Source: JBBQXY01 sp051004815 (GTDB taxonomy: Bacteria; Chloroflexota; Ktedonobacteria; Ktedonobacterales; Ktedonobacteraceae). From it: a DNA stretch of 34,968 bases. Positions 21,661 to 29,994 of the stretch are shown piece by piece (position 1 is the first letter of the stretch; every line of letters starts with the position of its first letter). Below the pieces are notes generated by a model. That model saw nothing but the letters and a program-made list of their open reading frames with translations, made no database searches and was not told the DNA's origin. Position numbers and translations under genes: made by a program. The stretch lies in contig JBPCJY010000116.1 in the NCBI GenBank assembly GCA_051004815.1, positions 1 through 34,968 on the forward strand. The letters run 5' to 3'.

Positions 21661-23574
21661 TCAGAAGGGAGTGAATATTTTGAGCTTGGCTTCGTGCAAG
21701 GCGTGATCGGGGGCGCGTATTTGCACGCGTATTGCCCAGTTTCCACTCATGGCAAGATCACCGGGAGCACTGAAATGCCCTTTGCCGTCGGGTAGCAGGT
21801 TGACGTTGTCGGTACCCATATCCATGTCGAGCATTTGCGTGTATACCGATACGCCGACGTTGGTGGTTGGTTTCCCCGTGCTGTTATCAATTACGGTGAC
21901 TGTGAACAGATTGGTACCGAAGCGGTTGGGATTGATGTTGAGCTTCACGGTGAAAGCATGATCGGTTGTCTGCACGATTGTATTGTAGGCAGAGGCAGCG
22001 TTCGTGGCTGGCTGTTGCTGCTGCGGAGCAGCTATGGGAGTTAGTGTACCCGCGAAGACGTTCATCAATCCTACACAGGCGACGATAGCTACCCCTGCTA
22101 GCGGCTCCCAGCGCAATATGCTCGTGAGGCGATCAACGCGCTTGGCCATGCGCCCCTCGCGTAATTTTATCTGCTGGGCCTGGTTGAACGTAACGCCTTG
22201 ATGCGCATAGATGTACTTCTTATACTCCTTTGCCAGCCGTGGCCGCAGGAAAAGGACATGTATACCACTGGTGATTAGCAGCACGCCAACCAACACAATT
22301 TTGACCGAGAGCGCACGGCCATAGGCTGTACTGAAAAGTTGTTCCCATGAATTCAGATGGATGGTGGCACTAAAGGGGCCAGTGATCGACATCAGGACAA
22401 CGCCAGTAATTGCTAGCGGGGAAAAGTGGGCTAAGAGGGTCACAAGCGATTGTACGCGCTCGGCAATCGACTTCTTGCGCAGTATGGGCAGGTAGATGGT
22501 GGCAATGTATAGCATGCCACCTACCCATAATGATGCCGCGATCAGGTGGAACCAGTCTATCAGCACCGCCTCAACCAGGATATTCGCATTGACGGCGGCA
22601 GCATGACTCGACAAAGCAATGGCGATACAGAGCATAGAACCGAGCAGGAGATTGAGCGAAGGCAAGACTCCATTGATAATGGAGGGACGTTTTTTGACAA
22701 GCAGCATAAAGAGAGCCAGCAGGATTGCCAGCGCAAGCACGACCTCGCGCACCGTCCAATAGGTGCCAAAGCGTCCACTGGAAACCAGGGTAAGCAGGAG
22801 TTGTGGTGAAAAGGCCTGGAGCCACTGTCCACCAGTAACAATGAGAGCTTGCCCGACTAATATCCCTACATTCGCTACTACCAGAGCGAGCAGTATAGGG
22901 AGAGACCAGCGTCGCTCAAAACGTGCTTGTATCTGCTGATGAATGGCGTCTTGCGTGGCATCCCCTTTCGACGCAAGTTGCAGTACAAAGATGAGCCAGA
23001 ATTGCGCCCCTACCCAGAAGATGGTGCCAAGTTCGACCAGCGTAATCATCACGAAATTGAAGAAAGTGGGAGCATCAAGCTGTCCGGTATAGAGGCCGGT
23101 AAGGTTTCCCCCATCGAGCTCATTCTGTCCAGGGATGGTGTTGCCATTTAATGAAGGCACCGATCCATCGGCCCGCTTAATAGTGAATAAGAATGAGCCA
23201 CGCAAAATATGACCATCATCGGCAGAATCGGTACGCCACACGACGACATATACCGCGGGCGGTAAGTTGGGCGACAAGCTCACATCCATCTCACGGGGGT
23301 CGGTGCTGGTGACATGGGCATCCGCTTTGTCAACGCGCTGATTGCGCTGATTGACGACTACAGCGGTACTAAAAGCTGGATTCAAATCTTCACTAAACCA
23401 CATGCGTACTTGTTGGGGAGCCACACTTAATTCAGCATCTTGAGCCGGGTCAGAACGCAGTAAAATGGCGTGGGCACTCGCTGTAAGTGGCAAAAGAAAG
23501 GCCATTAAAAGTGCCAGGGGTAAAGCTATCATACATAAGCGTCGAAAACGCCTTAAACGCAAGCGCGATTTCAT
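21661..23574 (-). CDS. CopC-CopD-YtkA-like fusion, copper uptake/resistance membrane protein
   Basis: This 637-residue fusion begins with a signal peptide (about 1-34) cut before His35, so the mature N-terminus is His, as in CopC where it binds Cu(II). The CopC domain (35-130) keeps the second site SADDGHILRG with His122. A CopD-type domain follows (about 160-510, roughly eight membrane helices), which in CopCD/YcnJ systems moves copper across the membrane. The C-terminal exported domain (about 545-637; FTVKLNINPNRFGTNLFTVT, then MLDMDMGTDNVN) resembles YtkA-like domains and has a Met/Asp cluster that could bind metal. ATG 23574 is preceded by GGGAAC. The function is probably copper acquisition for cuproenzymes or copper tolerance. 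It is divergent from rnc and upstream, on the same strand, of the lipoprotein and propeller genes, though separated by copy B of the REP-like repeat. Confidence 0.9.
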   Translation of the reverse strand: MKSRLRLRRFRRLCMIALPLALLMAFLLPLTASAHAILLRSDPAQDAELSVAPQQVRMWFSEDLNPAFSTAVVVNQRNQRVDKADAHVTSTDPREMDVSLSPNLPPAVYVVVWRTDSADDGHILRGSFLFTIKRADGSVPSLNGNTIPGQNELDGGNLTGLYTGQLDAPTFFNFVMITLVELGTIFWVGAQFWLIFVLQLASKGDATQDAIHQQIQARFERRWSLPILLALVVANVGILVGQALIVTGGQWLQAFSPQLLLTLVSSGRFGTYWTVREVVLALAILLALFMLLVKKRPSIINGVLPSLNLLLGSMLCIAIALSSHAAAVNANILVEAVLIDWFHLIAASLWVGGMLYIATIYLPILRKKSIAERVQSLVTLLAHFSPLAITGVVLMSITGPFSATIHLNSWEQLFSTAYGRALSVKIVLVGVLLITSGIHVLFLRPRLAKEYKKYIYAHQGVTFNQAQQIKLREGRMAKRVDRLTSILRWEPLAGVAIVACVGLMNVFAGTLTPIAAPQQQQPATNAASAYNTIVQTTDHAFTVKLNINPNRFGTNLFTVTVIDNSTGKPTTNVGVSVYTQMLDMDMGTDNVNLLPDGKGHFSAPGDLAMSGNWAIRVQIRAPDHALHEAKLKIFTPF

Positions 23575-23662
23575 GATTGTTCCCAATTTCTATTGTAATG
23601 ATTGAGAGAATAAGTTCCTTTATTGTATTGATACGAAAAACGGTTACGAACTGACAAATGTC

Positions 23663-23691
23663 TCGACCAATTAGCCTTCCTAAGATATAAT
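23663..23691 (+). promoter_or_regulatory. Promoter of rnc, implying a leaderless or near-leaderless mRNA
   Basis: A perfect -10 TATAAT (23686-23691) lies 17 bp after TCGACC (23663-23668), a moderate -35. The -10 ends only 8 bp before ATG 23700, so the transcript should start within a base or two of the start codon. No ribosome site is present in this short gap. Confidence 0.65.
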
Positions 23692-23699
23692 AAACCCAT

Positions 23700-24398
23700 A
23701 TGGACGATTTAGACAAGCTTGTAGCACTGGAAGCGTTACTTCAAGTACCATTTCGTGACAGATCGTTGTTAGAGCGAGCTATCACGCACCATTCGTGTTG
23801 TCCTGAAACATCGGTACAAGATTCATATGACACGTTAGAGTTCCTGGGCGATGCCATCATTGGGGCGCATGTAGTGGAGCATATTTATCGCACCTTCCCA
23901 AATGCTTCGGAAGGCGAAATGACCGCGCTCAAATCGGAGGTGGTCAGTCGCCGTATCCTGGCGCGTGTTGGGCAGGAGCTTGGTCTATTTCCTTATATTC
24001 GCGTCGATATCGCCAATCTGCGCACCTTCAATGAGCGTTCGCGTGACTCTTTGTGCGCGGATGTCCTGGAAGCTCTGGTGGGAGCTATTCAGATTGACCA
24101 GGGGCCAGAAGTGGCTCGCGCTTTTGTAGCTCGCGTTGTCTTGCCGATGGTTGCACAACTCAGTCAGCAATCTTTGGATACAAATCCCAAGGGGCGACTG
24201 CAAAAAATTGTCTTGCGGCGTTCAGGCAATTTACCGCGTTACCGCATTCTCGAACAAGGTGGGCGCAACAACGACCGCGTCTTTACGGTGGGCGTATTCG
24301 AACGCGACTCCCTACTGGGTGTAGGCAAAGCTTCCAGTATTAAAGAGGCTGGCCGACTTGCCGCTCGTGAAGCTCTTGAGCTTATGCATGAAGCATAA
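23700..24398 (+). CDS. rnc: Ribonuclease III
   Basis: This 232-residue protein combines the RNase III catalytic domain (about 10-150) with a C-terminal dsRNA-binding domain (about 158-230; GRLQKIVLRR, ASSIKEAGRLAAREALEL), the normal length and order for bacterial Rnc. The signature reads DTLEFLGDAIIG (44-55) where ERLEFLGD is usual, so the first acidic ligand is Asp44 rather than Glu. The catalytic Asp51 and the second pair Asp121/Glu124 (DVLEALVGAI) are present. It should cleave dsRNA such as rRNA precursors in the cytoplasm. ATG 23700 has no ribosome site and sits right behind a TATAAT box, suggesting leaderless translation. The downstream methyltransferase follows closely on the same strand. 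Confidence 0.95.
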   Translation: MDDLDKLVALEALLQVPFRDRSLLERAITHHSCCPETSVQDSYDTLEFLGDAIIGAHVVEHIYRTFPNASEGEMTALKSEVVSRRILARVGQELGLFPYIRVDIANLRTFNERSRDSLCADVLEALVGAIQIDQGPEVARAFVARVVLPMVAQLSQQSLDTNPKGRLQKIVLRRSGNLPRYRILEQGGRNNDRVFTVGVFERDSLLGVGKASSIKEAGRLAAREALELMHEA

Positions 24399-24423
24399 GG
24401 TGCCACAGAGCCTGGAAGAACAG

Positions 24424-26082
24424 ATGGCTACACAAGCAGCACACACAGACCAACTTGGTTGGTATGAAAGCACCTTGCCGTTGCAAGAACGGAGAAAGCG
24501 CGGCCACTTCTCAACTCCCCCCGCGCTGGTTGAGCAGATACTCGACGCCTGTAGGTACAATGCTGACGGTGATCTCTCTCCCATTCGCGTGCTTGACCCG
24601 GCCTGTGGCAGCGGCAATTTCCTGGCAGGAGCTACACGCCGTCTGACGGCCTATCACACACGTATTGTTCCTGCACAAGAGACACTACCCGCGCTTGTCC
24701 AACGCACTATTTGGGGTTTCGATCCCGATCCTATCTCCTGTTTCCTGGCTGAGATGCAGTTGAGCACACTGGCTGGCACGCACGAGCGGTGGCATATTCA
24801 CCAAGGTGATGCCCTCACGCTGCCGTGGTGTGAGCCATGCGTTGATTTGTTTCTAGCCAACCCGCCCTATCTCGCCGCCAAAAATACCGACCTGAGCGCG
24901 TATCGTTCCCCGCAGCACCATGGGCAAACCGATAGCTACCTGCTCTTTTTAAACCTTGGTCTGCAAATCGTGCGGCCCAACGGTTGGCTCGCGCTCGTGT
25001 TGCCCGATCCCGTACTAGCACGTACCAATGCCACTGCTGAACGTAAACGCTTGCTGAAAGAGTTTACCATCCACCAACTCTGGCACCTGGCGGGTGTTTT
25101 TGCCGCGCATGTGGGAGCAGTGGTTATCATCGCGCAGAAATGCCCTCCGCACCAAATGCATCAAGTAAGCTGGATACGTAATCGGTGGGGGAACAAGGGG
25201 GAAACCTTATCCTCAGTAGGCGTTAATACAGACAAAGAGGATGTCTTGCACATAAAGCGAGGGTCATCTACTGTTCCGCAAACACTCTTTCTCCGTCAAC
25301 CGTGCGCCGAGTTGCGCTATCTTCTGAGCAGCGGTCACGGCTCGTCCATCGAACAGTTACGTACTTACCTGGATGAAGACAGCAGCGCATGCTCTCATTT
25401 CGCTCCCTTAAACACCTTCCTGTCTATCCGGCGCGGTGAGGAGATAGGCCAATCATCCGCTCATCTCGTGCAGAGAAAACCAATCTTCCAACAGGGCGGC
25501 GATAGAAACGGTACAACAGTTGATGTGAGCAACGAAGAGCAACAATGGTACCCAGTACTGCGCGGAGGAAGAGATGTGCGCTCCTACGAAATAGCTTTTA
25601 GTGCGTGGTGGATGGCGCGAAAGGCTATCGCTAAGCCTCTTGAACGCTATCGTGCGCCAAAGCTGCTGGTCGTGAAAAGCACCGACCGCTTACAAGCTGC
25701 GCTTGATACGCACGGCCATATCGCCCTGCAAACATTGTATTTACTGTACTTACGCGAACCAAACGCCGTGCTAGATGAACTCTATTTCTACCTGGCTCTC
25801 CTCAATTCGCAATTGTTACAGACGTATACCTCGCTCCTGCATACGGCTTATAAGTGGGTGCAACCACAGATTGAGCAACATGTGCTGGCACGTTTGCCGG
25901 TTCCAATCATGCCATTGGCCGAAAAACAAGAGATCATCGTACGAGCGAAACTGCTGTCGCGTCCTTGCGACAACCCTGACCCCGTTGTAGAATGGAAGGA
26001 AGACGTGCAAAAATTATACGCGGAACAAGAGCGTGCCATTCGTGCGCTCTATGACGCTGCATTACCAGGCGTATTTTGTTGA
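24424..26082 (+). CDS. Solitary N6-adenine DNA methyltransferase with TaqI-like specificity domain
   Basis: This 552-residue class I methyltransferase resembles M.TaqI and type IIG or BREX-like N6-adenine enzymes. It has the entry motif RGHFSTP (26-32), motif I for AdoMet DPACGSGNFL (58-67), the adenine-binding motif IV NPPY (146-149), and a C-terminal target-recognition region (about 330-550; YPVLRGGRDVRSYE, KWVQPQIEQHVLARLPVP) like TaqI_C domains. No nuclease motif and no restriction gene next to it are seen, so it may be a solitary epigenetic or protective methylase. ATG 24424 is favoured by GGAAG at 24414-24418; ATG 24388, overlapping the rnc stop, is the alternative. Its neighbours are housekeeping genes, an odd setting for a restriction-type gene. 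The recognition sequence is unknown. Confidence 0.9.
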   Translation: MATQAAHTDQLGWYESTLPLQERRKRGHFSTPPALVEQILDACRYNADGDLSPIRVLDPACGSGNFLAGATRRLTAYHTRIVPAQETLPALVQRTIWGFDPDPISCFLAEMQLSTLAGTHERWHIHQGDALTLPWCEPCVDLFLANPPYLAAKNTDLSAYRSPQHHGQTDSYLLFLNLGLQIVRPNGWLALVLPDPVLARTNATAERKRLLKEFTIHQLWHLAGVFAAHVGAVVIIAQKCPPHQMHQVSWIRNRWGNKGETLSSVGVNTDKEDVLHIKRGSSTVPQTLFLRQPCAELRYLLSSGHGSSIEQLRTYLDEDSSACSHFAPLNTFLSIRRGEEIGQSSAHLVQRKPIFQQGGDRNGTTVDVSNEEQQWYPVLRGGRDVRSYEIAFSAWWMARKAIAKPLERYRAPKLLVVKSTDRLQAALDTHGHIALQTLYLLYLREPNAVLDELYFYLALLNSQLLQTYTSLLHTAYKWVQPQIEQHVLARLPVPIMPLAEKQEIIVRAKLLSRPCDNPDPVVEWKEDVQKLYAEQERAIRALYDAALPGVFC

Positions 26083-26098
26083 CAAAGGAGTCATCCAC

Positions 26099-26521
26099 AT
26101 GACTGATACTCGCCCAATTCGCGTGTTGGTCGCCAAGCCGGGTCTGGATGGGCATGACCGTGGCGCAAAAGTCATTGCCCGTGCTCTGCGCGATGCCGGA
26201 ATGGAAGTGATTTACACAGGTATTCGCCAAACCCCTGAGATGATCGTCGAAGCCGCTATCCAGGAAGACGTAGACGCTATATTGATGAGCATTCTCTCAG
26301 GCGCACACATGGCCCTTTTCCCTAAAGTGATGGATCTCTTAAAGCAGAATGATGTCGATGACATTCTCGTGGCTGCTGGAGGCATTCTGCCTGATGAAGA
26401 TATGCCGGCAATCAAGGCGATGGGCATCAAGGGCTGCTTCGGCCCCGGCACTTCAATGGATGAGATTATTGAGTTTGTCCGCTCCAATGTGCAGGCCGAC
26501 CGCCTGGCTACCGAGGTATAG
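26099..26521 (+). CDS. Methylmalonyl-CoA mutase-type cobalamin-binding subunit
   Basis: This 140-residue stand-alone B12-binding domain has the base-off/His-on motif DGHDRG (18-23; Asp18, His20, Gly23), in which His20 coordinates cobalt, plus the SILSG and AAGG blocks that hold the nucleotide tail. In the family it pairs with a separate catalytic large subunit to isomerise methylmalonyl-CoA/succinyl-CoA, or isobutyryl- or ethylmalonyl-type substrates. No large subunit is in the window, so it must be encoded elsewhere. ATG 26099 is chosen because AAAGGAG lies 8 bp upstream; the gap to the methyltransferase stop is 16 bp, and the MeaB gene begins 7 bp after it. The three are surely one transcript. 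Confidence 0.93.
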   Translation: MTDTRPIRVLVAKPGLDGHDRGAKVIARALRDAGMEVIYTGIRQTPEMIVEAAIQEDVDAILMSILSGAHMALFPKVMDLLKQNDVDDILVAAGGILPDEDMPAIKAMGIKGCFGPGTSMDEIIEFVRSNVQADRLATEV

Positions 26522-26528
26522 GTGCGAT

Positions 26529-27497
26529 TTGGAAAACATCGTCGAACGCCTCCTCAATGATGATCGCCGTGCGTTGGCACGTATGGTCACGCTGATCGAG
26601 AACGAGATTCCTGCTGCTCGCCGCTACCTGGCAGAGCTGCATCAACACGCCGGACGTGCGCATATCGTCGGCGTCACTGGTGCTCCTGGTGCGGGGAAAA
26701 GCACACTTGTCACTCATCTTGTGCGCGAATTGCGTCGTCGTGATCGCAAAGTTGGCGTCATTGCCGTTGACCCCACCAGTCCATTTACTGGTGGTGCCAT
26801 CCTCGGTGATCGCATTCGCATGATGGAACTGTCGGGCGACTCCAAGGTGTTTATCCGCAGCATGGCGAGTCGTGGCAATCTGGGCGGTCTGGCTGCTTCC
26901 ACGCGTGATGTTGTGCGAGCGTTAGATGCGGCTGGCTACAATCCCATCATCATCGAAACGGTTGGCACCGGACAGGCCGAGGTTGAGGTGATGCGGACAG
27001 CGCAAACGGTGATGGTGGTCGCGGCCCCCGGCATGGGTGATGATATCCAGGCCATTAAAGCTGGTATCCTGGAAATTGCCGATCTCTTCGTCGTCAGCAA
27101 AGCGGATAAACCCGGCTCCGATCAAACAGTGGCCGAACTGGCAATGCTGCTCAGCCTTGATCCCATGCGCCGCACGCACGACAAAGCACTGCCTTACTGG
27201 CGCATTCCTGTGCTCAAGACTTCCGCCATCAAAGACCAGGGCATACCACAAGTCATAGATGCTATGCAGCAACATTACGAGTACCTGGTCGAGAGCGGCG
27301 CGATCATCACCAGAGCACAACGTCAGGTACGTAGCGAAGTGCAGGCCTTGATCCTGAACACAGTCGTCAACGCCCTCAAAGCTACTACGACCGAAGAGGA
27401 ATGGCAACACATGATTGATGAAATCAACAGCAAAGAGCGCGATCCCTACAGCGTCGCCCGTGAATTAGAGGAGAGGATTGGGTTGAAGAGCAAATAG
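26529..27497 (+). CDS. meaB: MeaB/ArgK-type GTPase, cobalamin mutase chaperone
   Basis: This G3E P-loop GTPase of 322 residues loads and protects adenosylcobalamin-dependent mutases. Motifs are Walker A GAPGAGKST (51-59), the DPTSPFTGGAILGDRIRM block (81-98), switch II ETVGTGQAEVEV (143-154) and the base-recognition motif, here SKAD (190-193) instead of NKAD. The C-terminus holds the helical dimerisation arm (WQHMIDEINSKERDPYSVA). No ATG is available near the conserved start, so TTG 26529 is proposed, with AGGTG just upstream; a longer frame beginning at 26349 runs inside the B12-subunit gene and is rejected. Tight spacing with the B12 subunit supports a shared complex. Confidence 0.92.
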   Translation: MENIVERLLNDDRRALARMVTLIENEIPAARRYLAELHQHAGRAHIVGVTGAPGAGKSTLVTHLVRELRRRDRKVGVIAVDPTSPFTGGAILGDRIRMMELSGDSKVFIRSMASRGNLGGLAASTRDVVRALDAAGYNPIIIETVGTGQAEVEVMRTAQTVMVVAAPGMGDDIQAIKAGILEIADLFVVSKADKPGSDQTVAELAMLLSLDPMRRTHDKALPYWRIPVLKTSAIKDQGIPQVIDAMQQHYEYLVESGAIITRAQRQVRSEVQALILNTVVNALKATTTEEEWQHMIDEINSKERDPYSVARELEERIGLKSK

Positions 27498-27557
27498 GAA
27501 AGTTAGGGAAAATGTTATGAACCTCCCTTACATTCGTCTTCATCAATATAGGAATGA

Positions 27558-28805
27558 ATGGGGCATTCCGGGGGAAACCACCTCCTTCCACTTGGAGGAA
27601 AACAAAGAACGGATGTACGTCTCATGTTGGTACCACAGGATAACCGTCGGAAAAAGGGTCTTCCTCGCACTCGTATGCTCTTTTCACTTGGAAGCATGGT
27701 GCTCGTAGGCCTGGTAGTCGCGAGTACTGTTTTTGCTTTCACACACATCAACACTGGCAGTCCTCCTCCATCCCCATCTACGAAACCTTTTGTCAATGAA
27801 CCGAGCATCGTGAAAGCATCGCAGGCAAATGTAGTAACGCTGCTTCCCAAACCAACCGCGACTCCCCTGAGCAAAACGGTGGTTAACAGCAAAACGGGGC
27901 TAACCAGCACTTCCGGCTTTAGTTTTACCGCCGCCGGTGATTATGGGCAAACGAGTTATACCACGGCGAACCTGAACTACATTGCACGGTCTGGTGTGAA
28001 TTTTAGTCTGGGACTGGGGGACTTTGACTATGATCCAAACACCACGGCGGATGCTTGGAGTAGCTATGCGAAGAGCCTCCTTCCAGCAAATTTTCCCTTT
28101 GAGATTGTAGCTGGGGGCCATGATACGCAGATTGACACGCTGGCGGTAGACCTTCCGGATCACATCGGCAACATTTCAGGAACCTATGCCAAGGAATACT
28201 CGTTTGATTATCCGCCGGCAAAGCCACTCGCCCGCTTCATCATAGTGTCGCCTAGCCAGATTCTACCTGGATACAATTATGGGGTAGGAGGTGCTGACTA
28301 CAATTGGGTAGCGCAAAAAATTGATGAAGCGCGAGCGGCCAACATCCATTGGGTGATTGTGGGGATGCATCAATATTGCTTTGTGATCGATAGTACAGTC
28401 TGTCCGACTCAGGATTTCTTGGATTTGCTGTTGAACAAGAAAGTTGATCTGATCCTGGAGGCGCAAAAACATACCTATCAGGCCAGTAAACAACTCGCGC
28501 TCAACCCGACGACCTGCCCAACATTGCCTATTACGAGCTACAATACGCAATGTGTCGTTAACGCGACGAGAAGTTTCACTAAAGGTGTAGGTTCGCTCAT
28601 CGTGGTGTCAGGCACAGGAGGCACCGTCCCTCTGCTTTCTATTGATAGCACTGACCCGAAGATCAACTACTTTCGTAGCTGGATGGGCGCGAATGTGAAT
28701 CAGAGCTTTGGCGTCTCGCAATTTTCCGTCACCCCGACGCAAATAAGCATGAACTTTGTACCTGTCGCAGGAACGTTTACGGATAGCTTCACGTTAAGTG
28801 GGTAG
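27558..28805 (+). CDS. Exported calcineurin-like metallophosphoesterase with degenerate metal site
   Basis: This protein of up to 415 residues has a membrane anchor or signal (about 40-62), a Ser/Thr/Pro linker (65-118) and a calcineurin-like phosphoesterase domain of the purple-acid-phosphatase type. Expected motifs map as GDYG (127-130, good), GLGDFDYD (152-159, good), GGHD (186-189, where GNHD is usual), GMHQY (269-273, His present) and EAQKHTY (301-307, where GHxH is usual). Thus the bridging Asn and one metal-ligand His are replaced. It may bind one metal, act on unusual substrates, or be a non-catalytic binding protein. Several Cys pairs may form disulphides. ATG 27558 is preceded by AGGA; ATG 27624 and 27675 are alternatives and 27675 would leave a clean signal anchor. 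It converges on dprA with a 16-bp gap. Confidence 0.75.
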   Translation: MGHSGGNHLLPLGGKQRTDVRLMLVPQDNRRKKGLPRTRMLFSLGSMVLVGLVVASTVFAFTHINTGSPPPSPSTKPFVNEPSIVKASQANVVTLLPKPTATPLSKTVVNSKTGLTSTSGFSFTAAGDYGQTSYTTANLNYIARSGVNFSLGLGDFDYDPNTTADAWSSYAKSLLPANFPFEIVAGGHDTQIDTLAVDLPDHIGNISGTYAKEYSFDYPPAKPLARFIIVSPSQILPGYNYGVGGADYNWVAQKIDEARAANIHWVIVGMHQYCFVIDSTVCPTQDFLDLLLNKKVDLILEAQKHTYQASKQLALNPTTCPTLPITSYNTQCVVNATRSFTKGVGSLIVVSGTGGTVPLLSIDSTDPKINYFRSWMGANVNQSFGVSQFSVTPTQISMNFVPVAGTFTDSFTLSG

Positions 28806-28821
28806 TATTATCAGTTTTAAG

Positions 28822-29967
28822 CTACCTCCCCAATACATATTGCATTCCGCCCGCCTGTTTGATCATGCCTTTAAGTTCCATCATCATGAGGGTGGAGGTG
28901 ACGGTCATGGTGGGGAGTTCGGAGGTGCGGATGATTTCGTCGATGTGACAGGGGTCGTGGCTGAGCAGGGCGAGGAGGGTGCGTTCCTCGGCGTTTTCGG
29001 GGAGGATTTCTTGGATTTCGAGGTGTTGGGGGATCATGAAGAGGTTGAGGCAGAAGAGGATGTCGTTGACGGAGGTGACGAGGTGCGCTCCGTCCTGGAT
29101 GAGTTTGTTGACGCCGACGCCACCTGGTGAGTAGATGGTGTGGGGGACGGCGAAGACTTCGCGTCCGTGTTCGAGGGCAAAGTTGGCGGTGATGAGCGCT
29201 CCGCTTTGTTTGGGAGCCTCGGTGACTAAGATGCCCTGTGAGAGGCCGGAGATGATGCGATTGCGAGCCGGGAAGTTTTTGCTATCGGGTTTGACGCCGA
29301 GCGGAAATTCGGTAATAAGTGCTCCTTGGCCTGATTCGACTATACGTTTGGCCAGGTTGAGGTTATCGGATGGGTAGATGATATCCAGGCCGGAGGCCAG
29401 TACGGCGATGGTGCGTCCACCGGCATCGAGGGTAGCGGTGTGGGCAATGGTATCGATGCCGTGCGCGAGACCACTGACGACGGTAACATCGCCCTGCGCT
29501 AACTCCCTGGCAAATTGTTCGGTGATCTGACGACCATAGGTTGAGGCTTTGCGTGTGCCAACGACACCCAGGGCGAATCTATCCTCTTCCTTTTTTAGTA
29601 TACCGGCCACGTATAAAACGGGTGGTGCGTGCGAAATTTCTTTGAGCAGAGGCGGATAGTCCTTGTCTTTGATGGTGATAACGGAAACGCGTAGACGTTC
29701 GAGGCGTTCCAGTTCTTTCTGTGGATTGCTTGCGGCTCGTTGCTTCAAGAAGCTATCAATGACCTTCTGATCGAGACCGGCGGCGGCTAGCTCCTTGCTA
29801 CTGGCTTTCCAGGCGGCGGCGACATCGTCATGAAAGAAGTTGAGCAGCAAGGTAAAACGAACGGGGCCGATGCCAATAATACGGCTGAATGCCACCCAAT
29901 AGGCTAATTCATCTAACGATAGGGCATCGGATGCATAATAGCGGGTTGGCGCATCAAACACTTCCAA
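28822..29967 (-). CDS. dprA: DprA/Smf, DNA-processing protein for natural transformation
   Basis: This 381-residue protein has an N-terminal HhH/SAM-like region (about 12-75; FSRIIGIGPVRF), the Rossmann-fold DprA domain (about 80-305) with VVGTRKASTYGR, VVSGLAHGIDTIAH, FPARNRIISGLS and SGALITANFALEHGREVFAV, and a C-terminal winged helix (about 320-380). DprA loads RecA onto incoming single-stranded DNA; all conserved motifs are intact. The start is TTG 29967 behind AAGGAG with ideal spacing. It lies just downstream of the peptidase gene on the same strand (27 bp after its stop) and may be read through from it. No other competence genes are in the window. Confidence 0.95.
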   Translation of the reverse strand: MEVFDAPTRYYASDALSLDELAYWVAFSRIIGIGPVRFTLLLNFFHDDVAAAWKASSKELAAAGLDQKVIDSFLKQRAASNPQKELERLERLRVSVITIKDKDYPPLLKEISHAPPVLYVAGILKKEEDRFALGVVGTRKASTYGRQITEQFARELAQGDVTVVSGLAHGIDTIAHTATLDAGGRTIAVLASGLDIIYPSDNLNLAKRIVESGQGALITEFPLGVKPDSKNFPARNRIISGLSQGILVTEAPKQSGALITANFALEHGREVFAVPHTIYSPGGVGVNKLIQDGAHLVTSVNDILFCLNLFMIPQHLEIQEILPENAEERTLLALLSHDPCHIDEIIRTSELPTMTVTSTLMMMELKGMIKQAGGMQYVLGR

Positions 29968-29994
29968 TTTATAGCTCCTTTTGCGATACGCAAT

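Noticed and set aside
26083..26098. Cobalamin riboswitch ahead of the B12 subunit
   Set aside because: Only 16 bp separate the genes and no B12-box-like structure is visible; the B12 protein is an apoenzyme component, not a transport gene.
26349..26528. N-terminal extension of MeaB
   Set aside because: It overlaps the B12-subunit coding sequence in another frame; family length fits a TTG start at 26529.
28798..29130. Acidic plus-strand frame of 110 codons (Glu/Asp/Val rich)
   Set aside because: Entirely antisense to the DprA winged-helix and Rossmann regions.
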